NCBI GenBank assembly: GCA_013289795.1
Contig: JABCZH010000009.1
Span: forward strand, 1 to 64,000
Length of the DNA stretch: 64,000 nt
Origin: Acidobacteriota bacterium
GTDB lineage: Bacteria > Acidobacteriota > Terriglobia > Terriglobales > Acidobacteriaceae
Direction of reading: 5' to 3'
In this document: piece after piece, positions 41,934-51,147 of the stretch
How the letters are laid out: every line of letters begins with the position of its first letter
How positions within the stretch are numbered: the stretch's first letter is position 1
Position numbers and translations under genes: made by a program
The notes under the pieces: generated by a model
Database searches by the model: none
Seen by the model: the letters and a program-made list of their open reading frames with translations, nothing else
What the model was told of the DNA's origin: nothing

Positions 41934-43415
41934 TCAGTACCAGGCAATCGGCGCTTCGTTCAGGTTGATGTAAACCTGTTTAGTTTCGAGATATTCTTCA
42001 ATGCCCCAGGGGCCGAGCTCGCGTCCGAATCCGGATTGTTTGTAACCTCCCCAGGGAGCTTCGACGTACGTCGGCTGCATGTGGTTCACCCACACAATGC
42101 CAGCGCGAATCGCCTTCACCGCGCGGAACGCCTTGAAGATGTCGCGAGTCCAGACCGCGGCAGCCAGGCCGTAGGGCGAATCGTTGGCGATCTTGACCGC
42201 CTCTTTCTCGTCTTCAAAGGGAATGACCGTGGCGACGGGACCAAAAATCTCTTCGCGGGCAATGCGGGCGCTGTTGGTTACGTCATAGAAGATGGTGGGC
42301 TGCACGTAGTAGCCTTTGGCAAACTGCTCGGCGCGGCCTCCTCCGAAAGCGAGCTTGGCTTCTTTCTTGCCGACTTCCTGATAAGAACGAACGCGGTCGT
42401 ACTGGTCTTTGCTGACGAGCGGACCCATCTTGGTGTCGCGGTCGAGGGGCGCGCCCAGCTTGACTTTCTTCGCTTTCTCGGTCATGGCGTCGACGAACTG
42501 TTTGTAAATCGGCTTCTGGACGAGAATGCGGCTGCCGGCGGAACAGACTTCTCCCTGGTTAATGAAGACTCCGAAGAGCGCGCCGTCGATGGCGGCTTCG
42601 AAATCGGCGTCGGCGAAGAAGATGTTAGGGGACTTGCCGCCGAGTTCGAGAGTCACGCGCTTGACCGTATCAGCGGCCTGTTTGACGATGATCTTGCCGA
42701 CGGCGGCGCTGCCGGTGAAAGCAATCTTGTTGACGTCGGGATGCTGCACCAGCGGAGCGCCACAGGTCTCGCCGAATCCGGTGATGATGTTGACGACTCC
42801 GGGAGGCAGTCCGACATCGGCGAGCCAGTTTGCCATTTCGAGCACGGTGATGGGCGTTTGCTCAGCCGGCTTCAGGATGCAGGTACATCCGGCGGCGAGA
42901 GCGGGCGCGAGTTTCCAGGCAGCCATCAGTAAGGGGTAGTTCCAGGGAATGATTTGACCAGCCACGCCGATGGGTTCTTTGAGCGTGAGGCTGACGGCGT
43001 TGTCCGGTACGGGGTTCACGAAACCCAGAATCTTGGTGGCCAGGCCACCGTAGTATTCAAAACAGGTGGCGACGTCGGCGATATCGAATTCGGCCTCGAC
43101 GATGGGCTTGCCGGTGTTGCGGGATTCGAGCTCGGCAAGGGTCGCGGTGTTCTGGCGAATCTTCTCAGAGAGGCGAAAGAGCACGCGGCCACGTTCTTGC
43201 GCAGTCGCGGATCCCCAGGGACCATCCTCGAAAGCGGCTTTGGCGGCAGCAACGGCGCGGTTGACGTCGTCGGCGTTGGCGTCGGGAACCTGGGCGATAA
43301 CTTCTTCGGTCGCGGGATCGTAGACCGGAAATGTTTTGTTTGACTTGCTGTCGACCCACTCGCCGTTCACATACATCTGATAAGTGCGGACATCGGCTTT
43401 GACACCACCGGGCAT
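41934..43415 (-). CDS. NAD-dependent aldehyde dehydrogenase (aminoaldehyde/betaine-aldehyde type)
   Basis: The 493-residue enzyme has the hydrolytic aldehyde-dehydrogenase residues: catalytic glutamate in LELGGKSPNIFF and catalytic cysteine in NQGEVCSAGSR. PWNYPLLMAAWKLAPALAAGCT and PWGGYKQSGFGRELG are standard. The overall pattern is that of betaine-aldehyde or gamma-aminobutyraldehyde dehydrogenases. In this operon it is the natural candidate to oxidise 4-aminobutanal to GABA and 3-aminopropanal to beta-alanine. Substrate choice is inferred from context. It follows the permease gene by 9 bp. Confidence 0.92.
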   Translation of the reverse strand: MPGGVKADVRTYQMYVNGEWVDSKSNKTFPVYDPATEEVIAQVPDANADDVNRAVAAAKAAFEDGPWGSATAQERGRVLFRLSEKIRQNTATLAELESRNTGKPIVEAEFDIADVATCFEYYGGLATKILGFVNPVPDNAVSLTLKEPIGVAGQIIPWNYPLLMAAWKLAPALAAGCTCILKPAEQTPITVLEMANWLADVGLPPGVVNIITGFGETCGAPLVQHPDVNKIAFTGSAAVGKIIVKQAADTVKRVTLELGGKSPNIFFADADFEAAIDGALFGVFINQGEVCSAGSRILVQKPIYKQFVDAMTEKAKKVKLGAPLDRDTKMGPLVSKDQYDRVRSYQEVGKKEAKLAFGGGRAEQFAKGYYVQPTIFYDVTNSARIAREEIFGPVATVIPFEDEKEAVKIANDSPYGLAAAVWTRDIFKAFRAVKAIRAGIVWVNHMQPTYVEAPWGGYKQSGFGRELGPWGIEEYLETKQVYINLNEAPIAWY

Positions 43416-43424
43416 GAGAACCTC

Positions 43425-44885
43425 CTATTTAATGCGAGCCTCGCTCGCGGGGACGGGTGCGCTCATCCCCAGACGAATCTGTTGCGCCACCTTACGGCGA
43501 CCGTAAACAAAGAAAAAAAATGCGGCCAGCGCGATGAAGAATAACGTCAGACCAAACATGGTCACTTCGTAACGCCAGACCGACGTGATCTGCTTTGCGG
43601 GGGAGAACGCCACGACAATCCCGAGAACGGTGGTCAGCAGACCACTTCCACCCGCGAACACGAGAACAGTCTTGCTGTAGCGTCCCTTTCTTGCCGTCTC
43701 GGCGAACGCGAACTTCAGCAGCGCTGCGAACACATAGATAAACGGTACTAGCTGCAATACGACAGCCAGCGACAACATGGTCTGAAATGCTTCCTGCACG
43801 CCGCCGGACGTCGCAAAATTGATGATGCAGAGCCCCAGTGACACTACAAACTGCACGATCAGCGCGGCGTAGGGCGTCGCATATCGCGGATGCACTCTGC
43901 CCAGCCACGACGGCATATAAGAATCGAGTCCGGCAACAAATGGAATTCGAGCCGAGCCACCCATCCATGCCGAACCAATTCCGGCGATCGACAGACTCAA
44001 CATCAGAGCAAACGGAGCGACGATCCAAGCAAATCCAACCCTGGTGGCCATGTGACTCACGGCTTGCACGATCCCTTGCAGCACGCTGATGTCGTTCTTG
44101 CCTACTGCGATCAGCAAGGTCAGAGTTGCGCCGATGTAGAGCAAGCCGCTGAGCACACCACCCCAGGCGACCGCACCGGGCAAAGCGCGCGCCGGATCGC
44201 GAATCTCGTCGCCCATCACCGAGGCCAGTTCGAGCCCCACCAAGCCGAAGCAGATTACTCCGAAAGAATTCATCACGAAGCGCGGATCAGCGGGAATCTT
44301 GAAATCCGCCGATGTGATTGACGTACCGAAGCGGGCCAGCACAATCACACCCAGGCCGATCAGTGTGGCGGCGGCGATGCCGGTGCCGATTCCGCCCAGG
44401 TTGTTCAGCCATTTCCCTACGCTGAGCCCCACGATGTTCAGGACAGTCAGAAAGGCCAGCAAAGCTATGGACGCAGTCAGAGCAAACGCTTTGCTGTCGG
44501 CCAGAGCCGCGTGTCCCGGCCCCAGCACGAACACCGAAACGCCAACGAAGTACAGCATGACTGTGGGCACGTACAGCATGTTGTTGGTCCAATAACACCA
44601 TCCGGACAAGAAGCCATGAAAGTCTCCGAACACTTCCTTGGCCCAGAGGTAGACACCGCCTTCTCCTGGAAAGCGGTGTGCGAGTTCGAGGACCGCAATG
44701 CCCTGCGGCCAAAAGAAAAGCAGCAGAGCGATGAGCCACAACCATACGGTGACCCCGCCATTAGCTGCGATCGACGGAACCACGTTCAGGTTGAACACCG
44801 CGACCACGAACAGCAAGACCAGATCCCAACGGCCGAGGACACGCCTCAGCTGCGGCTGGTCGGTCGCGTCATTGTTGGCCGTCAA
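43425..44885 (-). CDS. APC superfamily amino acid/amine permease
   Basis: The 486-residue protein has about twelve hydrophobic helices in the APC fold, with the helix-1 region GRWDLVLLFVVAVFNLNVVPSIAANGG and a GEGGVYLWAKEVFG loop. A TTG start at 44885 was chosen because AAGGAG lies directly upstream and the homology begins with a cytoplasmic N-terminus; the longer frame (to 45092) overlaps the next gene by nearly 200 bp. It overlaps the coding end of the aminotransferase by its ribosome site only. It probably imports an amino acid, GABA or polyamine, the substrate of the neighbouring enzymes. Confidence 0.9.
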   Translation of the reverse strand: MTANNDATDQPQLRRVLGRWDLVLLFVVAVFNLNVVPSIAANGGVTVWLWLIALLLFFWPQGIAVLELAHRFPGEGGVYLWAKEVFGDFHGFLSGWCYWTNNMLYVPTVMLYFVGVSVFVLGPGHAALADSKAFALTASIALLAFLTVLNIVGLSVGKWLNNLGGIGTGIAAATLIGLGVIVLARFGTSITSADFKIPADPRFVMNSFGVICFGLVGLELASVMGDEIRDPARALPGAVAWGGVLSGLLYIGATLTLLIAVGKNDISVLQGIVQAVSHMATRVGFAWIVAPFALMLSLSIAGIGSAWMGGSARIPFVAGLDSYMPSWLGRVHPRYATPYAALIVQFVVSLGLCIINFATSGGVQEAFQTMLSLAVVLQLVPFIYVFAALLKFAFAETARKGRYSKTVLVFAGGSGLLTTVLGIVVAFSPAKQITSVWRYEVTMFGLTLFFIALAAFFFFVYGRRKVAQQIRLGMSAPVPASEARIK

Positions 44886-44899
44886 ACTCTGCTCCTTGG

Positions 44900-46273
44900 C
44901 TAATGGGCCACCGCTTCTGCAGTGCGCTCCTGCTGGGCTTTGGCCAGCGCCGGCGCCACATCTGCGAATGCCGCCAGGTGCTTGTCGATGTCGGCTTCGG
45001 TATGCTGCACCGAGATGGTCCACTGTTCGTCCCACCAGTAGGGTTGCGGCATAACTCCACGGTTGACCATGCCGAACCAGTAATGCCGCCACAGGTCGAC
45101 GTCGACGGTGGTCCAGTCGCGGTAGTTGCGAATCTCCTTGGGATAAAGCATGAGCGCGCCATTGGCGCCGGCGACGGCGATGTAGCCCTGTAATCCGGTC
45201 TTGGCCAGTGTCTTACGATAGCCCTCGACCAGCTTCTTGCTGAGCTTCTCTACATGCGCATAGTTTTCGCGGGTGAGGACTTCGCGGAACGCGGCCAGGC
45301 CCGCGGCCATGGAAACAGGATTAGTGTTGTAGGTACCACCATGAAAGACTTTGTGCTGCGAAATAAGGTCCATCACCGATTTGTGGGTGCCGAATGCCGC
45401 CAGCGGGAAACCGCCACCAATTGACTTGGCCAGGCAGATCATGTCGGGCTTCACGTTGAAGTACTCGGAGGCTCCTCCCCATCCGAGTTTCGCGCCGGTC
45501 TTTACTTCATCGAAGATCAGCAGCGCGCCGTTCTTGGTACAGATGTCGCGGAGGCCCTGCAAGAATCCGGGCTGCGGCATGCATAGGCCCACATTCATCA
45601 TGATGGGCTCGAGAATGATCGCGGCAATCTCGCCGGGGTTCTGCTGGAAGCGAAGCTCGACGCTCGCCAGATCGTTGAAAGTGGCGACGGGCACGTTAGC
45701 GATGGATGCCTTGGGAACGCCGAGACCGCCGGGCACTGAGGTTGGAGCATTGACATCGCCAAATTCGGGAGCATGAGGCTTCACGCTGACGAGAGCAGTG
45801 TCGTGCAGGCCGTGGTAGCCACCTTCAAACTTTAAGATCTTGTCGCGACCGGTAGCTGCGCGCGCCAGACGACAGGCGTGCATGGTAGCTTCAGTCCCGC
45901 TGGACCCGAAGCGAACCATCTCAACCGGGAAGCGTTGGGCGATTTCTTCGGCAAGCTGCCATTCCATATCGTGTGGCATCCCAAACATGGTGCCAGTGCT
46001 CAGGCGGGCCTGAACGGCTTTCATGACCGCGGGATTGCAATGCCCGGCCATGAGCGCGCCGAAGCAGAGGTTGTGATCGATATAGTCGTTGCCATCAAGA
46101 TCGCGGAAATGAGAACCGCTGCCCTCTTGGACGAAGATGGGATAAGGATCGTAGGCGCGGTAGTTACTGGCTACGCCGAGTGGGATACGCTTCAGGTTGC
46201 GCTTGTGGGATTCAGCCGATTTGGGCGTGCGACGCTCAAAAGTGGAAATCTCCTGCTGCAAGTCGGGGTACAT
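44900..46273 (-). CDS. Class III aminotransferase, GSA-aminomutase-like
   Basis: The 457-residue PLP enzyme resembles glutamate-1-semialdehyde aminomutase: NYRAYDPYPIFVQEGSGSHFRDLDGNDYID, FGSSGTEATMHACRLARAATGRDKI, IFDEVKTGAKLGWGG and the Schiff-base lysine in ICLAKSIGGGFPLAAFG. The aminomutase family also contains omega-transaminases, and the location in an amine-catabolism operon makes a role in haem synthesis unlikely. It lies between the TonB receptor gene and the permease gene. A 6-bp hairpin (46296-46311) sits in the 79-bp gap from the receptor gene. Confidence 0.87.
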   Translation of the reverse strand: MYPDLQQEISTFERRTPKSAESHKRNLKRIPLGVASNYRAYDPYPIFVQEGSGSHFRDLDGNDYIDHNLCFGALMAGHCNPAVMKAVQARLSTGTMFGMPHDMEWQLAEEIAQRFPVEMVRFGSSGTEATMHACRLARAATGRDKILKFEGGYHGLHDTALVSVKPHAPEFGDVNAPTSVPGGLGVPKASIANVPVATFNDLASVELRFQQNPGEIAAIILEPIMMNVGLCMPQPGFLQGLRDICTKNGALLIFDEVKTGAKLGWGGASEYFNVKPDMICLAKSIGGGFPLAAFGTHKSVMDLISQHKVFHGGTYNTNPVSMAAGLAAFREVLTRENYAHVEKLSKKLVEGYRKTLAKTGLQGYIAVAGANGALMLYPKEIRNYRDWTTVDVDLWRHYWFGMVNRGVMPQPYWWDEQWTISVQHTEADIDKHLAAFADVAPALAKAQQERTAEAVAH

Positions 46274-46295
46274 CTGGATCTCCGAGAAATCTCAA

Positions 46296-46311
46296 GCCGC
46301 CTCCTGGCGGC
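46296..46311 (-). promoter_or_regulatory. Small hairpin in the receptor-aminotransferase gap
   Basis: GCCGCC (46296-46301) and GGCGGC (46306-46311) form a perfect 6-bp stem with loop TCCT, 22 bp upstream of the aminotransferase start. A second, weaker CCCGG/CCGGG pair lies nearby. It could tune expression of the catabolic genes relative to the receptor gene, but no test is possible from sequence. Confidence 0.35.
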
Positions 46312-46352
46312 CATTAGAGTACCCGGACAGCGGGGCTGCCCGGGCTTTGGGG

Positions 46353-49300
46353 CTAGAAATAGTATTTTAAAGCAAACTGCACCAGCCGGGGGGCAGCTGC
46401 TTGTGTGATCTTCCCAAATTGTGTCGGGCCATCCGAGAAGCGACCATCCGGATTGGAGAAGTTTGTGTGGTTGAAAACATTGAAAATCTCCGCCCGGAAC
46501 TGGAAATACGTGCTTTCTGTAACGGCGAGCTTCTTGTGGACCGAGAAATCCCACTCCTGGAGTCCGGGACCGCAGCAGATTGTGCGCTGCGTGCCGTTGT
46601 TAAAGTGACCTAGCGGCGGATCTGCAAAATCACTGGGACTGAACCAGAAATTGCTATTTGTCTTCGGGTTCAATTTCTGGAACGGCGCAACCAGACTGGG
46701 AGCCTCGGTTCCCAGGAAGAACAAGCTGTTGATCAGTTCGGTGTCGTCGATTGTATCCAGACGAATAGGAAACCCGCTCTGGAACTGGGTGATGCCTGAA
46801 ACCGCCCAGTCATCCACCAGCTTTCCCGTGAAGCCTTCATGTTTCGGGATTGGCAGTTCCCAGTCATAGCTCACCACGAAGCGCTGAGCCGAGTTGAACA
46901 AGGAGAGCGCGCGACTGGCCCTGAAGTTAAAGGGATTAATGGTCTCTTCGAAAGTAGAGCCATCGTCAATCGATTTGCTGAAGGTATAAGCGGCTTGAAA
47001 TTGCAAGCCATGAGAGAACCGCTTTTGAAGCATCGCTTCGAGCGCGTTGTAATTCGAACTGGCGACGGTGTCCTCGGCGAAAATATCGGTGAAAACCGGA
47101 ACGCCATCGGCCGGGCAACCAGCCCCGGTCAACGCATTGCAGTTGGGAGACGAGAAGGGCCGCAGACCGACGAAGGTCAGCGGGGTTCCGCCAGCGGCAC
47201 CGGTCACGATGGAACCGTTGGGCATGTGAAACTTGAAGCCCTGGGGCACGGTGACGTTGAATGGCCCATCTTCGCCGGTCGGAGCGCAGGTCCCAGCGCC
47301 TTGTATGGTGTTGATGTCGAGGCAGGTCTGAGGGTTCGATGGGTTAATGTCGCGCCCTGCAAGTAAGCGGTGCCCCTGCGAGCCTACGTAACCGATTTGG
47401 AACATCAAATCCCTGGCCAGTTCCCGCTGAATGGTCAGATTGTATTGCGCCGTGTATTGCGCGCGCAGGTGAGGTTGAAACTCCCCGTATAAGAGGATTG
47501 GCCGGAAATTCGACAAGTCGACCGGCTTCCCCGGCGTGGGTGTGATGATTCCGCCAAAGGGGTTTGGTGCGATACCACCGCTCTGGAAAACGAAGGGGGT
47601 ATTCAAGAATGTGTTAGAGATTGAAGAACTGCCTCCGAAAGGAGGTTCGGCACCGAACTGGGCCATCACCAATTCTTCGATTGGGTTGTAGAACAGGCCC
47701 CAACCCATGCGGATGCTGGTTTTCCCATTGTTGCCAAACACCTTTCCCAGCAAACCGCTATCAAAATTGGGGCTGTAGGCCAGGCCTACGCGTGGCGCAA
47801 AAGACTTGTAATAAGTCGAAGTCAGGCCAGCGGGAACGCCAGGATCGTGCGGAACTACCAGTCCAGTGGGACAATCAGCAGGAAAATCAGCGGTAGTGGC
47901 AGGACTACAAGGATAAACAGTACTGTTCTGGCCCGGACGGTAAGTCTCCACGTGTCCGCTGACGTCGGTCGGTGGCGTATTGAGTTCCCATCGCAGCCCG
48001 TAGTTCAGGGTCAGATTTGGTTTGATCTTCCAACTGTCCTGGAAGAAAGGATAAAGGGATGTGCTGCGAACCGCTTCACTCTGACCTGAGCCCTGGAGAT
48101 AGGTATCACTCAACCCGAGCAAGAACTCGGCGTAGTTGTTGCCGTCACCGGCCCCGATGGCATTCGGTCCTAGGCCGCTAAACGTGAAATCTCCGTTGAC
48201 GTCAAAATAGTAAAATTGGTCGAAACGCTGACGCCGTACTTCAGCTCCAAACTTGAACGTGTGATTCCCTTTGACCCAGGTCAAGCTGTCGGACCACTGG
48301 AAGCTATTTCCCACCTGGGGAAGAACGCCTTCCCAGTTGTTGCCAATATTCGCGCCACCTCCAATACTGACAAACGGGACGCCAGTATGGCTGACTGGCA
48401 GACCTGGGGTGATCCCTAGCTTTGGGTTGTTACCGAGCGCCCCCGAGATGGCCGTCGAATCGGAAGTCCCGGTAAAGCAAAACGCCGCCGCCGCACCCGT
48501 GCCACACGACGCAGTGACCGCACTCAAGGTTTGCGGCTCGAGGAACCCTAGTTGCCCTTCCCTCATGTAGGTGAAATGCGCCTCGTTGACGAGCGCGTTA
48601 CTAAGCGACCAGCTGTGACTGATGTTCCATTGCTGGAAGCGAGAATTGTCGAAATTGCCGAAGCCCGGAACATTGGCTCCCGCCTGCTCGAAGGTGTCAT
48701 AGGGTGCGAGCTGTCTGACATCGGTGAAGTAGTAGTAGACCGAAAGATTCTGGCGGTCGGTAATCTTGTGATCAACGCGAACCGTAAACTGATCTTCGTT
48801 ATCGGTTCCGGTGGGGACGGACTGGTTCTGAAACGCCCCTACATTTGCCTGAGGGATGAACCTCTGCATCAGGGCGATTGCTACGGGGTCCTGGCAAGCA
48901 GTGGGGATTACTCCGGTGGGAAATATCTGGGACCACAAGAGGTTGGCGGCAGGTGCCTGGCCGTGCAGATTCTGAATCGCTGCCGTGCAACCGGGCCGCC
49001 CGTTCAAAACCTGGGCAACGAATGGGTCGCTGATTTGGTTGGGTAAACCGCTGTTAGGGTTGGTGGTCGGCGCGAATCCTCCGACGGCAGAAAAATCCCC
49101 CTTGGCTTCTGCGAGAGAAGGCACATTCACCACCTCGCCGGGATCTCCTTGCCGGATGCGGCGGCCTTCGTAGGAGGCGAAGAAGAAGGTGCGGTCTTTT
49201 TTGATCGGTCCACCGAGAGTTCCACCAAACTGATTCTGGTTGAGTTGCGGCTTAACGGTATTGAAATATCCTTGTGCGTTCAGCACAGTGTTGCGGAAGT

Positions 49301-50087
49301 ACTCGTAGACATCCCCGTGAAACTGGTTCGTGCCTGATTTAGTGACGACGTTGACGACCGAACCCGAATTGCGTCCATACTCGGCATCAAAGGTGTTGGT
49401 AATTACACGGAACTCGGCGACACTGTCCGGAGTAGGCTGCACGGTGGGCAGGTTCACGAACTGATCGTTGGCATCGCCTCCGTTGACGCTGAAGTTGTTG
49501 GCCCGGGTACGTCCGCCATTCACCGAAACGCTGCCCGCATCATCAGACCCAAAAAAGAGGCTGCCACTGCTTCCCAGTTGTGATTGCACGCCGGGCTGGA
49601 GTTGAAGAAACTGATAGGTGTCGCGGGTATTGAGGGGCAACTCGTTGACGGAGCGGTCGTTGATAACCGCACCCAGCTGGGTGCTGGTGGTATCGACCTG
49701 CTGGGCTTCCGAGGTAACTTCGACAACTTCCTGGGTGGCGCCGATGTCCATCACCTTGTTCAGCGTGACCACTTGGTTGACGTCGACAGTGATGCCTTTC
49801 TGCACGCTCTTCTTGAAGCCCGTCAACTCAAACTGAGTATCGTAGACCCCGGGCACAACTTCCACGAAGGTGTAGTCGCCGCTGCCGTTGGTGGTCGTGT
49901 CCCGGCTGGCGCCGGTGGCGGCGTGGGTCAACGTCACCTTCACGCCGGCCAGCACTGCGCCCGTGGGATCCGCGACGCGGCCCAGAATTCTGCCACTTTG
50001 TGCGAGAGCCGGAGAGGAAAGCAGCGCGATCAAACTGAGCAGGACCAGGCAGAAGGACAACGTACGGCGGTCCAGAGACGGATGCAT
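46353..50087 (-). CDS. TonB-dependent receptor, Oar-like, with N-terminal carboxypeptidase-regulatory domain
   Basis: This predicted 1244-residue outer-membrane protein has a signal peptide (LSFCLVLLSLIALLSSPALAQ). A CarboxypepD_reg-like domain follows (GRILGRVADPTGAVLAGVKV with GSGDYTFVEVVPGVYDTQF), then a plug domain (ELPLNTRDTYQFLQLQPGVQ) and a long beta-barrel ending in VQFALKYYF. The family is abundant in Acidobacteria and imports large or diverse ligands with TonB energy. The ATG at 50087 has GGAGG seven bases upstream. It is the first gene of the leftward polyamine operon, so a polyamine-containing or peptide ligand is possible, but no substrate can be read from the sequence. Confidence 0.95.
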   Translation of the reverse strand: MHPSLDRRTLSFCLVLLSLIALLSSPALAQSGRILGRVADPTGAVLAGVKVTLTHAATGASRDTTTNGSGDYTFVEVVPGVYDTQFELTGFKKSVQKGITVDVNQVVTLNKVMDIGATQEVVEVTSEAQQVDTTSTQLGAVINDRSVNELPLNTRDTYQFLQLQPGVQSQLGSSGSLFFGSDDAGSVSVNGGRTRANNFSVNGGDANDQFVNLPTVQPTPDSVAEFRVITNTFDAEYGRNSGSVVNVVTKSGTNQFHGDVYEYFRNTVLNAQGYFNTVKPQLNQNQFGGTLGGPIKKDRTFFFASYEGRRIRQGDPGEVVNVPSLAEAKGDFSAVGGFAPTTNPNSGLPNQISDPFVAQVLNGRPGCTAAIQNLHGQAPAANLLWSQIFPTGVIPTACQDPVAIALMQRFIPQANVGAFQNQSVPTGTDNEDQFTVRVDHKITDRQNLSVYYYFTDVRQLAPYDTFEQAGANVPGFGNFDNSRFQQWNISHSWSLSNALVNEAHFTYMREGQLGFLEPQTLSAVTASCGTGAAAAFCFTGTSDSTAISGALGNNPKLGITPGLPVSHTGVPFVSIGGGANIGNNWEGVLPQVGNSFQWSDSLTWVKGNHTFKFGAEVRRQRFDQFYYFDVNGDFTFSGLGPNAIGAGDGNNYAEFLLGLSDTYLQGSGQSEAVRSTSLYPFFQDSWKIKPNLTLNYGLRWELNTPPTDVSGHVETYRPGQNSTVYPCSPATTADFPADCPTGLVVPHDPGVPAGLTSTYYKSFAPRVGLAYSPNFDSGLLGKVFGNNGKTSIRMGWGLFYNPIEELVMAQFGAEPPFGGSSSISNTFLNTPFVFQSGGIAPNPFGGIITPTPGKPVDLSNFRPILLYGEFQPHLRAQYTAQYNLTIQRELARDLMFQIGYVGSQGHRLLAGRDINPSNPQTCLDINTIQGAGTCAPTGEDGPFNVTVPQGFKFHMPNGSIVTGAAGGTPLTFVGLRPFSSPNCNALTGAGCPADGVPVFTDIFAEDTVASSNYNALEAMLQKRFSHGLQFQAAYTFSKSIDDGSTFEETINPFNFRASRALSLFNSAQRFVVSYDWELPIPKHEGFTGKLVDDWAVSGITQFQSGFPIRLDTIDDTELINSLFFLGTEAPSLVAPFQKLNPKTNSNFWFSPSDFADPPLGHFNNGTQRTICCGPGLQEWDFSVHKKLAVTESTYFQFRAEIFNVFNHTNFSNPDGRFSDGPTQFGKITQAAAPRLVQFALKYYF

Positions 50088-50131
50088 GCAGCACCTCCCG
50101 ATCCGGGGTGGAGAATTTGCCAGCAACCAAG

Positions 50132-50159
50132 TTGCATGAAAAGCAAACCTTGCTATAAT
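50132..50159 (+). promoter_or_regulatory. Sigma70-type promoter of the regulator/transport operon
   Basis: TTGCAT (50132-50137) and a perfect TATAAT (50154-50159) are separated by 16 bp, facing rightward toward the MerR-XRE-cupin gene at 50254. The -10 lies within the palindrome at 50146-50170. Confidence 0.7.
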
Positions 50160-50170
50160 CGCGCAAGGTT
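50146..50170. promoter_or_regulatory. 8-bp-arm palindrome overlapping divergent promoters, probable operator
   Basis: AACCTTGC (50146-50153) and GCAAGGTT (50163-50170) are perfect inverted arms 9 bp apart, covering the rightward -10 box. A leftward TTGACA lies at 50195-50190 on the minus strand, with its expected -10 region (around TAACCT, 50171-50166) overlapping the right arm. A regulator bound here could control both operons. The MerR or XRE HTH of the adjacent regulator is the obvious candidate ligand. Confidence 0.6.
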
Positions 50171-50253
50171 AGTGAAATCTGCCATTGGCTGTCAAGCAAA
50201 AAATGGGGTTTTAGGGACGCCCTGAAAATACTCGGAGAGCGCGGTTTTGTAAA

Positions 50254-51054
50254 ATGAAATCCGCCGAGCCAAAACCTTACTTGAAGATCGGAGAAGTGGC
50301 CCGGCTGGCGGGGGTTTCCCCCTCGGTGATTCGCTCCTGGGAGCGCCTGGGCCTGACCCGCCCGCGACGCACAGCCAGTCAATACCGTGTTTACACCCCC
50401 GATGACGTGAAACTGCTGAAGCGGGCACGGTTTTTGCGCAAGGTGCGAGGGCTTAACGCCCCGGCCATCGTGCAACTACTGCGGCGGGAAGGGCGGGTGC
50501 GCACGCAATCCAACGGAGCCAGTGGAGCCATCGGCTCACATCTGCGGCAACTTCGGCAACAACGTGGGCTTTCTTTGGCCCAAGTAGCGAAGCAGGTTGC
50601 CATCTCCGTGGGATTTCTGAGTGCGCTGGAACGCTCGCAGATGAGCGCCTCCGTGAGCACTCTGCGCAAGCTGGCTCTGTACTACCAGACCAGCATCCTG
50701 GATTTCTTCGATGCCGCGGAATCGCGAGGCCGCCTGGTGTCACCTGGGAAACGCAAGATCCTGGAGGCAGGGCCAGGAGTTCGCATGGAATTGCTGGCGT
50801 ATGGAAACACGGTGATGGAACCGCATTTGTTTCGCATAGCACCCAAGGCAGGCAGCGGCGAGTCTTACGCCCATGAGGGCGAGGAGTTTCTGTATGTGTT
50901 GCGGGGCGAACTGCGGATCTCTGTCCAGGAAGAGGAATACCGTTTGCGGACCGGTGACAGTTTCTATTTCGAGAGCGCGACACCGCATCGCTGGCTGAAC
51001 CCGGGACGCAACGAGACATGGGTATTGTGGGTGAACACGCCGCCGACGTTCTAG
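50254..51054 (+). CDS. Transcriptional regulator with MerR HTH, XRE HTH and cupin domain
   Basis: The 266-residue protein has three domains in series. A MerR-type HTH (about 9-78) contains KIGEVARLAGVSPSVIRSWERLGL, with RTASQYRVYTPDDVKLL as the wing. An XRE-type HTH (about 95-150) contains HLRQLRQQRGLSLAQVAKQV. A cupin (about 190-262) holds a metal/ligand site in SYAHEGEEFLYVL (H207) and TPHRW (H245). XRE-cupin regulators such as PuuR control putrescine catabolism, which fits the polyamine genes on both sides. An additional MerR HTH in the same chain is unusual. It is the first gene of the rightward operon with the Pot-like transporter. Confidence 0.9.
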   Translation: MKSAEPKPYLKIGEVARLAGVSPSVIRSWERLGLTRPRRTASQYRVYTPDDVKLLKRARFLRKVRGLNAPAIVQLLRREGRVRTQSNGASGAIGSHLRQLRQQRGLSLAQVAKQVAISVGFLSALERSQMSASVSTLRKLALYYQTSILDFFDAAESRGRLVSPGKRKILEAGPGVRMELLAYGNTVMEPHLFRIAPKAGSGESYAHEGEEFLYVLRGELRISVQEEEYRLRTGDSFYFESATPHRWLNPGRNETWVLWVNTPPTF

Positions 51055-51147
51055 CGCGACGGGAGAATTGATCACGATGGGCGGTAGGGTGGAAGGCCAA
51101 TCCTCGAAGTGGAACGCGGCAGGGACAGACTTGGAGGACTCACAGTG

